A stretch of DNA of 48,287 nt. Origin: Bradyrhizobium sp. CCH5-F6 (lineage in GTDB: Bacteria; Pseudomonadota; Alphaproteobacteria; Rhizobiales; Xanthobacteraceae). The DNA is taken from assembly GCF_001556045.1 (NCBI RefSeq), contig NZ_LSIC01000054.1:1-48287 (forward strand), in the 5' to 3' direction. Below are positions 41,982 through 48,287 of the stretch, piece after piece. A program made the position numbers and the translations under genes. The notes under the pieces are model-generated. The model was not told where the DNA came from and made no database searches. It saw nothing but the letters and a program-made list of their open reading frames with translations. Each line of letters opens with the position of its first letter. The stretch's first letter is position 1.

Positions 41982-43727
41982 TCAGACCCCGCGAGAGGAC
42001 GTACGGCTGTACAGGAACTCGAACATGCGTTCCAGCGCGGCGTCGCGATTTATTCGGGTCGCCTCGATCAGCGAGGTGGTCAGGCCGATGAACGTCCGTT
42101 CGGCGCCAAGGTACGGATTGTCTCCTGCAAGCGGGACACGGGTATCGCGGATCGAGCTGGCAAGTTCCGGGAGTCCGCGGAGCCACGGCGAAAAGGATGA
42201 CGAGAGCAGATAACGGCTCATCCGCATCGGGTGAAACCATTTGGCCGCTTCCGCCGTCAAGGGATTCGAGGTGGCCTGGACGAAGGGACTGAACAAGGTC
42301 CTGTAGATGGCTTCAGCCGCCTCCGAGAAATCCCTTATTCGCTCGAAAGCAGGATCCGGCGGCAGGAATTTGAGCTCTTCGACACGTCGGGATTCGAACC
42401 GAACCGCAAAAGGCAGATTGGACGCGCCCGAAGAGTCTGCCTCTTCGATCTTCATCTCGTATAGGCCCGGTGCCAGCCCTTCGATTTCCGAGAGGCTGGC
42501 AAGAATGGCCCGGTGCTCGCGTTGGGCAATCTTAGCGGAGACGAAAATTCCCAAATGGCCTACGTGGGGGTTCGTCAAATAGACGATGCGTTGGCCAGCC
42601 TGGATCAGCTGTTCCGTGGTCTTGTACACGACGGGAATCCAGCCGAGCGCCTGGTGCGGCGGCGTGATGTTGTCGCCGTAGGAGGCAAAGATCACGAGCG
42701 GGTTGCGGATGCGGCGAAGGTCGGCGAAGCAGTATTCACAGATTCGGAAGCGGCCGCCCTCGAGCTGATTGCCGATGAACAGGTTCTCGACGATCGCCAG
42801 GATTTCCTCACGGCTGAGGAAGAAGAAGCTCCCCCACCAGCGCTCGAAGTCAAGAAAGCGTTCGCGTTCCCGATCGATATGCGTGAACAGATCGGCGTAT
42901 TTCTCCCACTGTGCCTCGGGCTTGAGATTCTCGAAGTTCTGGGCGAGCCAGGCGCCATCGAACCGGCCGTCGCTGAGATCGGACACGAGGTGTACAAGCC
43001 AGGCTCCCCCGTTGAACCCGGCGGCGAGGCGCATGGGGTTGATCCCTGCTTCTCCCGACCAATAGGAGAGGGGCGACCCGTTGAGTACCGCCGGACCGAC
43101 TAGGCCACTGCAATCCGCCGAAAGCAGGGTGACCGCCCAACCGGCCTGACAATTGCCGTAAAGGATAGGCGGTCGATCTGGGTGGCGGTGGGCCACGGCT
43201 TCCACGAAGCGCCGGAGCGCGTGCAACACATCGGCGAGGGTTTGTCCATGACAAGGTTGCGGAAAAAACGAGACGAAATAGACAGGATTGCCGTCGGCGA
43301 GGGCGATGCCCACTTCGGAGTCCTGCTTGAATCCGCCGATGCCCGGCCCATGTCCCGCCCGCGGGTCCAGGATCAATATCGGCGGCTTCTTCTCGCTGCC
43401 TGGACCGCTGGCAGATTCGTGCTCGGGTAGGATGCGCAGCAAGACGTAATTGACCGGACGCTCGAACTGGCGCGCATCGAGAATCGTCTCGAAACGGAAG
43501 TCCAGGAGAGGCGGCAGCCCCCGGCGCTCATGCTCGATCAGATCGTCAGCTCGTTGTCGAAGCGTGTCCCAGAAGAGGATCGAACGCTCCCAAAAATCGC
43601 GACCGTATGCCCATAATGCGCCCTGATCCGTTGCGTACGATGGCCAAAGATGCTGATCTGGCGTGGATCTGCGCCATATCCGTTCGGTGGGCGCCGATGA
43701 CGTCGCTCCTATTCTCGCCGTCGCCAT
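41982..43727 (-). CDS. DUF3141 alpha/beta-hydrolase-like protein (PhaC-related)
   Basis: 581 residues. The hydrolase elbow is YGNCQAGWAV, a G-x-C-x-G box as in PHA synthases. It is preceded by ILDPRAGHGPGIGGFKQDSE and followed by NPLVIFASYGDNITPPHQAL and NPHVGHLGIFVSAKI, which supply likely catalytic Asp and His. From memory, DUF3141 proteins are usually longer (700 residues or more), so the C-terminus may be truncated here. Substrate unknown. Confidence 0.85.
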   Translation of the reverse strand: MATARIGATSSAPTERIWRRSTPDQHLWPSYATDQGALWAYGRDFWERSILFWDTLRQRADDLIEHERRGLPPLLDFRFETILDARQFERPVNYVLLRILPEHESASGPGSEKKPPILILDPRAGHGPGIGGFKQDSEVGIALADGNPVYFVSFFPQPCHGQTLADVLHALRRFVEAVAHRHPDRPPILYGNCQAGWAVTLLSADCSGLVGPAVLNGSPLSYWSGEAGINPMRLAAGFNGGAWLVHLVSDLSDGRFDGAWLAQNFENLKPEAQWEKYADLFTHIDRERERFLDFERWWGSFFFLSREEILAIVENLFIGNQLEGGRFRICEYCFADLRRIRNPLVIFASYGDNITPPHQALGWIPVVYKTTEQLIQAGQRIVYLTNPHVGHLGIFVSAKIAQREHRAILASLSEIEGLAPGLYEMKIEEADSSGASNLPFAVRFESRRVEELKFLPPDPAFERIRDFSEAAEAIYRTLFSPFVQATSNPLTAEAAKWFHPMRMSRYLLSSSFSPWLRGLPELASSIRDTRVPLAGDNPYLGAERTFIGLTTSLIEATRINRDAALERMFEFLYSRTSSRGV

Positions 43728-44125
43728 GAACCCAACCGGCCAACGAGGCGACGGCGACTAGGCAAAACTCTCCAACTGAATATTGACGGCGAAACAGGCA
43801 TGTTATTACAGCGGCCTGCGCATACCAGTGTGCACACCAGATCGCCGCAGATGGTTGCCGTGCGCCGACGCCGATATGATATCGAAAGGTCCCGCTGGAT
43901 CGGCTACAGGACACGTCTATAACATGCCGATGATGGTTTGAATGACGGGAAGTGCGTCGGAAGCGTGCTCACGGAGTCGCGATGCGGCAATCCGTGAACG
44001 TCGGCGACCTTCGTCGGATTTCCTGAATCGATGTTTGGGCGAGCGAAATTTGATTGGCTCGCGGATACCGTCCTTTCTGGCCCTCCCGACGTCGGCGACG
44101 GAGGCGGGGCGCACCTTTCGCTAGT
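43728..44125. other. Gene-free divergent region
   Basis: About 400 bp between the divergent DUF3141 and antidote-like genes. Open frames here are Arg-rich or antisense and unsupported. No clear operator, hairpin or promoter was identified. Confidence 0.4.
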
Positions 44126-44809
44126 ATGGACATGCCGACCCCGACACCTCCGACAAACTCGTCCAGGCGGGCCCACCGAGGCGCTCTCGCTCGGGCGTTC
44201 GCGACGAGTGATCTGCGTTCGATCTGCAGGGCCGTCGACGCGGCGGTGGTCGGAGAGGGAATCGCCAAGATTGCTCGAGCTGCGAAGGTAGACCGAACGA
44301 CCATTTACCGCGCATTCCGCTGCGAGAGCGGACCTGCGCTGGACACGATGGTTAGAGTGCTACGCGTTTTGGGATTGCGTCTGATCGTTAAGTTCGAGCC
44401 ATATCCGTCCGCGGAGGCACCTCGGCCGGTCTCGAAGACGACGGCTCGTTCGCTCGCGACGGCATTCAGAAGCGCCGACTTGGATCTGGCCATCGAAGCG
44501 TTGGCGGAAACCGTACGCTCTCATGACAATGTTTCGGAACTGGCGCGAGCGACGATACTCTCACGGGAGAATCTCTATCGCTCGTTCGCTTTTCCTCGCA
44601 TACCGCGATTTCGTACCGTCCTGATCTTCCTGAACGCACTGGGACTGAGGTTGGGAATCGAGCGGCTGCCTTCGAGAGAGAACGGATCCGCATCGCAACC
44701 ATCGGTCGGCCGGCAAGCTTCGCGGAAAGGTCGCCGACCCATGCGAGCGGATCATCTCGGTCTCGGAAGCAAAGCTTCTCGCAGGAGGCTCGAGCATTGC
44801 GCGCCCTAG
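44126..44809 (+). CDS. Antidote-like DNA-binding protein with two tandem HTH units
   Basis: 227 residues from ATG 44126. Two related segments, each starting LA-x-AF and ending GLRL, carry an HTH of the HigA2/addiction-module antidote type. The first is GIAKIARAAKVDRTTIYRAF, then VLRVLGLRLIVK. The second is NVSELARATILSRENLYRSF, then FLNALGLRLGI. The single-unit version normally pairs with a RelE-like toxin; no toxin gene is adjacent. The C-terminal 40 residues are basic and low complexity. Duplication of the unit in one chain is unusual. Confidence 0.7.
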   Translation: MDMPTPTPPTNSSRRAHRGALARAFATSDLRSICRAVDAAVVGEGIAKIARAAKVDRTTIYRAFRCESGPALDTMVRVLRVLGLRLIVKFEPYPSAEAPRPVSKTTARSLATAFRSADLDLAIEALAETVRSHDNVSELARATILSRENLYRSFAFPRIPRFRTVLIFLNALGLRLGIERLPSRENGSASQPSVGRQASRKGRRPMRADHLGLGSKASRRRLEHCAP

Positions 44810-44847
44810 GCTCCTCCCGAAGCTCGGTTCACCGAAGGATACGGAAC

Positions 44848-45882
44848 GTGCGCCGACGTCCGGACCAGTTCGCATCGGTCCTGCCTCGCGCCTTGTGCTC
44901 AGGCGCGGTTCTGTTCGCAATCCTACCGGTTTCGGCAGGGCTGTCGGACGAATTTCGGGTCGAGCGGGTTCGGGTACTCGAGCGGGGAATTTTTCATGCC
45001 AGCAGCGGAAACCTGCCGATCGCTCATAGCAGTCTTGGCGCGGTCGCAAACGTCCGGAACGCCTCTCTGGTGCGGAGCACGACTACAATCCCTGCGCGCC
45101 AGTCGCTGCGATTCGGCCTGCGGTACGTCGTCGAGGGCGTTCCCGCCGGCGCGCGTGTGGATCTCAGGCTCGTCACCGTCTTTCCGGAGGCGGGATTGCT
45201 CGATCCGGCTTCGGAGGTTCGGCACTACGAAAGTGAGTATACCATTCGCGGCTCAATCGGCGCCCAGGCCTATCGCGAGTTCATGTTTGACCACACGTGG
45301 GAGATCGTAGCCGGAGAGTGGATCTTCGAGTTTTGGCACGACGGTCGAAAGGTCGGAAGCGAGACCTTTTGCGTGCTGGACGCCGAGTCCGCGCCTCATC
45401 GATCAGACCCGCCGAAGGCGAATTGCGGCTTCTTGATCGGACGCGGGGACTCCGGGAGAGAGGCCGCGGCGGGAGGTCCTGGAAAGGCTCGTAAGACGTC
45501 GCGCGCCGTCGTTTCGCGGCGACGAGTCCGATACCGCCCCTGCGGCACCACTGCCGGGTCGATCCGGTGCGGAGCGCAATCGCGAGGCCGGACCGGATCC
45601 GCGGCAGCCTTCGTGAACTATTCCATCGCGTTTCACTTCGTCGAAGGCGGCTGCCCACGCCCAAGCGGCGAATTGATCGCGGATTGGCCGGCTTCTGGAC
45701 GGCTTCTCGCTGGTGCGATGGGGGCTCAGTCGCCGAAGTCGAGATTTCGGATGCCACCGGTACGCTCGGCAATGAACCGGGAAAGGAACTGTGCTGCGTT
45801 CTGCGGCCAGAACTCGTATCCCACCTTGCTCAGAAGCTGCGTATGGGCGCGTTCATCCTCACGGCCGACCCAAAGCTCATGA
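44848..45882 (+). CDS. DUF3859-type secreted protein with a doubtful C-terminal extension
   Basis: Start GTG 44848 with AAGGA upstream. A signal peptide (LCSGAVLFAILPVSAGLSDE) precedes a DUF3859-like beta domain (FRVERVRVLERGIFHASSGN, HTWEIVAGEWIFEFWHDGRK, VGSETFCVL). That domain ends near residue 175 (about 45390). The open frame then continues for 170 Arg/Ser/Cys-rich residues unlike protein and runs over an opposing gene, so the natural end is probably lost by frameshift near 45390. Function unknown. Confidence 0.55.
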   Translation: MRRRPDQFASVLPRALCSGAVLFAILPVSAGLSDEFRVERVRVLERGIFHASSGNLPIAHSSLGAVANVRNASLVRSTTTIPARQSLRFGLRYVVEGVPAGARVDLRLVTVFPEAGLLDPASEVRHYESEYTIRGSIGAQAYREFMFDHTWEIVAGEWIFEFWHDGRKVGSETFCVLDAESAPHRSDPPKANCGFLIGRGDSGREAAAGGPGKARKTSRAVVSRRRVRYRPCGTTAGSIRCGAQSRGRTGSAAAFVNYSIAFHFVEGGCPRPSGELIADWPASGRLLAGAMGAQSPKSRFRMPPVRSAMNRERNCAAFCGQNSYPTLLRSCVWARSSSRPTQSS

Positions 45883-46064
45883 AAGGCCGCAATGAGATCG
45901 GCGTCTGCGAGGTCGATCGAGCCGATCAACATTTTGAAGCAGATTACCGCTTCGCGGTTTCGAATGTCGCTGCCGTCGACCAGCATCTCGGCGTTGCGCC
46001 GAATCGCGGCACTCTCGAAGATTTCCTTCAATACCGCACGAATATGACCGACATCCGATCCCAT
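45726..46064 (-). CDS. Hypothetical protein
   Basis: 112 residues from ATG 46064 (an ATG at 46136 is also in frame). Mostly helical: VGHIRAVLKEIFESAAIRRN, VICFKMLIGSIDLADADLIA, AAQFLSRFIAERTGGIRNLD. It looks like a genuine protein and overlaps only the doubtful tail of the DUF3859 frame. No family recognised. Confidence 0.4.
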   Translation of the reverse strand: MGSDVGHIRAVLKEIFESAAIRRNAEMLVDGSDIRNREAVICFKMLIGSIDLADADLIAAFHELWVGREDERAHTQLLSKVGYEFWPQNAAQFLSRFIAERTGGIRNLDFGD

Positions 46065-46384
46065 GCCTACTCGGCAAACTTTCGCGGCCATCGCGTTTCC
46101 AGCCCGTTCGATCCGGCCAATTGAGCCAACAAGCATTCGGGGATCGTCATTGCGGCTCTTGAGACATCGAACATCGAAAGGATGACCCCGCCTGGCGCCA
46201 AACAGCGCTGCCCCATCGTTCCCGCCGCAGCTGTTGTGCGACGGTTGGGAAGAAATGCCATGCCGTATGCATACGACTAGCCTTCTATAGACGTTGAGCT
46301 CGGCGAAAAATTACAGATGCAAGCCCGTAGTTGAAGCATGCAGATCTCGCATGCCGGCTATGGATGTAGCACGCCGGCGGCAGC
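46065..46384. other. Stretch without a supported gene
   Basis: About 320 bp. A 64-codon minus-strand frame (46067-46261) has some protein-like sequence but no ribosome site. No RNA, repeat or promoter motif identified. Confidence 0.3.
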
Positions 46385-47170
46385 ATGATATCGGAATTGC
46401 GGTCGCTTTCGGTTCGCCAAGGGTGCATGCGGTCTGAGCTCGGCGACCTGACCCTATCGACCGGAAGAGTTATGGCACGAACATCTCAGATTGAGAGCCG
46501 ATGCTGCGGCGCGGGGACTTCAAGTAAGGATTCTCCTGCTCGACGGAAGCGATCCGCGGGAGCAAGTGGCCACCGAAAATGTTCCGCCCATTCTGACCGC
46601 GGAGCGTCGCCGCGTCGGATGGCTGTTGCGCTTTGTTTGATTGGAGCTGGCGCCGGACTTTCACTTCTCGACGTCAACACGTCCGTCACTTGTCCTGGCG
46701 AGACGATCTTATCGGGGTTTCCCGGGTGGACGATGGCCGTTGCCGCAGGCTCGTCCCTGCACCAGCAGATTCGACGCCGATGGAGGCTCTTCTTCGGTCC
46801 GTACCCGCTGCTGATGATGGCCACCTGGGCGAACAAGATCGGATTGATCAAGGGAAATGGAGAAGCGGTCGCCTTCCTCGATCAGCTGCGTCGAGCAGCG
46901 ATCGAGGGAGAACTCGAGTTCTATGGACAATCGATCACGGCGACGGGCGTGGAACGCGAATTGACCAAGATACCTGCCACCCACCTTCGGACGTGCGCGA
47001 TAAGTCTGGGCACCTCAGGTGTGCGGGGGAGGAATGAAGAGACATATACCTACGATCCAAATCCAACGGCTTCGTGGGCCTCGCGGCAGGTCGGCCACTT
47101 CTGCAATTTGCATGTGAGCAGGAGAGTGCTGGGGATCATTCAGAAAATCTGGGAAGACGCCCATAGGTGA
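46385..47170 (+). CDS. Hypothetical protein, start uncertain
   Basis: An open frame of 261 codons. The last 140 residues look natural (FFGPYPLLMMATWANKIGLI, FLDQLRRAAIEGELEFYGQS, RRVLGIIQKIWEDAHR). The first 80 are Ser/Arg-rich and probably not coding, so the true start may lie near 46720 or the gene may have lost its 5' part. No family recognised. Confidence 0.4.
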   Translation: MISELRSLSVRQGCMRSELGDLTLSTGRVMARTSQIESRCCGAGTSSKDSPARRKRSAGASGHRKCSAHSDRGASPRRMAVALCLIGAGAGLSLLDVNTSVTCPGETILSGFPGWTMAVAAGSSLHQQIRRRWRLFFGPYPLLMMATWANKIGLIKGNGEAVAFLDQLRRAAIEGELEFYGQSITATGVERELTKIPATHLRTCAISLGTSGVRGRNEETYTYDPNPTASWASRQVGHFCNLHVSRRVLGIIQKIWEDAHR

Positions 47171-47435
47171 AGCGGCCAGTCGTGGTGGCGATGCGAGCCG
47201 AGTTCCAACCAGTGATTCACGAGATCGGAAACGCGCGGTGGGCGGATTATTCCGTCCTAGAGCAGCGGAGCTAAGCGAATTTCAGATCATTCGATCCAAA
47301 TACGTGCAGCAGAGGAAGCGGGTCGCAACCGCTCTGCCGCGAACGCCAAACTGGCTTCTTGAAATACTTCAGAAAATGATATGTCGTGATGGCGACTGTA
47401 GAAATGGAAATCTACTGGTAGGCCGGCACGCTCGG

Positions 47436-47715
47436 GGCAACGTATTCGCCAATCTCGGTGCCCGACGCGTAAACCCGACTTCTGAAATCGAGGCTTGTTG
47501 GCAAGATCGACGAGGTCAGCGAGAAGCGCGGCACGGTCCAGGCCGAGGCCGGCCGGATCACGGGCATCCCTCAGCCGAAGGTCTCCGAACTCCGTAACGG
47601 ACGCACGAACGACTACAGTGTCGAGCGCCTCTATCGGCTGCTAAACAATCTCGGGGTCGGTGTATGCGTTGCGTTGGAAGAGCGTCCCGACTGGACGAAC
47701 CCCACCCGAACATGA
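47436..47715 (+). pseudogene. Remnant of a HigA/XRE-type antitoxin
   Basis: GNVFANLG in one frame is followed, after a one-base shift, by VPDA, a TAA stop, and then TRLLKSRLVGKIDEVSEKRG, AEAGRITGIPQPKVSELRNG, TNDYSVERLYRLLNNLGVGV, ending at 47713-47715. Joined, this is the standard short antitoxin of the type encoded after HigB/RelE-like toxins. One frameshift and one stop make it non-functional at the N-terminus. No toxin gene remains nearby. Confidence 0.65.
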
Positions 47716-48054
47716 GCCATCCTATTCGATGGGGATGTAGTTGAAGGGGGCACGACCCCCTCAACGGAATTCGGGAGGCTGCTGCAGCGCCAGGATCAGG
47801 TTAGCCTTATCCCTTAAGGTCGGAAGCGCACCTACCACGGCGCGGAGTATGCTCCGCCGCTACGGCCAGCGCCTGCCCGTCGATACGCCTTCATCCATTG
47901 GTGGAGACGGAATCGTGAGCCAGACATCGTCTCTTGACGCGATCGCTACGGACGAGGCGAGGATCACCGGCAGAGCGCGGGTTGAATTCCGCCGACCCTT
48001 GCTTTGGGATCGACTGGCGGCCAAGTCCCTGTCTCGGACCACGGGCGCGCGCAG
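47716..48054. other. Stretch without a supported gene
   Basis: About 340 bp between the antitoxin remnant and the cytochrome c gene. One 105-codon plus-strand frame is present but has no ribosome site and a non-protein-like composition. Confidence 0.35.
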
Positions 48055-48287
48055 CTAATCGACCGCCTTCACGACATCCGGCGGCTGCGAGGCATAGTAG
48101 GCTGCCGCTTCGTTGATTTCCTGCGGTGTCATCGCGCGCGCGATGTTGCGCATCTGCTGGCTGATGTCGTTGCGGCGCTGCCCCGAGGCGAAGGCCAGCA
48201 GCTGCTCCCTCATGTAGACCTCCGACTGGCCTTCCAGCCACGGGCTGCCGACCTTGTTGTCGAGGCTGCCATGGCAGGAGCCGCAGG
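48055..48287 (-). CDS. Cytochrome c, C-terminal part (runs off the right edge)
   Basis: The minus-strand frame enters at the right edge and ends at TAG 48055-48057, giving the last 76 residues. It starts with the haem motif CGSCH and continues GSPWLEGQSEVYMREQLLAF, SQQMRNIARAMTPQEINEAA and AYYASQPP. This fits a cytochrome c4/c553-like domain, probably the second of two haem domains in a longer protein. The 5' end is outside the window. Confidence 0.8.
   Translation of the reverse strand, partial: CGSCHGSLDNKVGSPWLEGQSEVYMREQLLAFASGQRRNDISQQMRNIARAMTPQEINEAAAYYASQPPDVVKAVD

Overview
The window reads as an accessory region of an alphaproteobacterium, most likely from the Bradyrhizobium/Nitrobacteraceae group. 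This is judged from high GC, the ECF sigma/NrsF pair, DUF3141, OpgC, DUF1622 and FkbM-type genes, and the copper/silver RND set. The species is inferred from gene content only. No rRNA, tRNA, CRISPR array or complete insertion sequence was seen.

Left part (1-18.9 kb): a mobile, defence-like island. A large serine recombinase (1660-3873) sits beside a two-HTH, S24-like repressor. Next comes a leftward cluster: an XRE repressor, an overlapping ImmA/IrrE metallopeptidase, an ExoI-like exonuclease and a HEPN-domain protein. Divergent from it is a tightly overlapping four-gene operon: a DUF2604 ubiquitin-like protein with a coiled coil, a CEHH putative metal-binding protein, a JAB/JAMM peptidase and a ThiF/E1-like enzyme. 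The shared intergenic region holds two inverted repeats with identical half-sites and spacing (AGAATC-N7-GATTCT), one before each operon, plus a third AT-rich palindrome. This suggests one XRE/ImmA switch controls both arms, similar in logic to CapH/CapP control of some CBASS operons. A second XRE gene then diverges from a module of an unknown protein, a metallophosphoesterase and a soluble AAA+/M41 (FtsH-like) protease. A restriction-endonuclease-like orphan lies at 17.6-18.9 kb.

Middle part (15.6-35.9 kb): copper/silver resistance. It has a DUF4396-multicopper oxidase fusion, a CopA P-type ATPase divergent from CsoR with a CsoR-type operator between them, a Met/Cys/His-rich secreted protein, a broken FixH/YtkA-like gene, and a CusB-CusA-TolC efflux set whose CusA keeps the three-methionine Cu(I)/Ag(I) site. 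An ECF sigma factor and its NrsF anti-sigma follow. An exact GTAACC-N16-CGAA promoter stands in front of the small secreted gene after them. DUF2933, isoprenylcysteine-methyltransferase-like, LOG-like and beta-CASP metallo-hydrolase genes complete this part.

Right part (36-48.3 kb): general accessory genes (FkbM methyltransferase, OpgC, DUF1622, DUF3141, a double-HTH antidote-like protein, DUF3859) mixed with clearly damaged genes. A Csp/DUF326 copper-binding protein, a cytochrome c, a PilZ protein, a VTT-type membrane protein and a HigA-like antitoxin remnant are all split between frames. Several are visible only by joining two frames. The long genes elsewhere are intact, so this looks like local decay more than uniform sequencing error. 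The window ends inside a cytochrome c gene on the minus strand.
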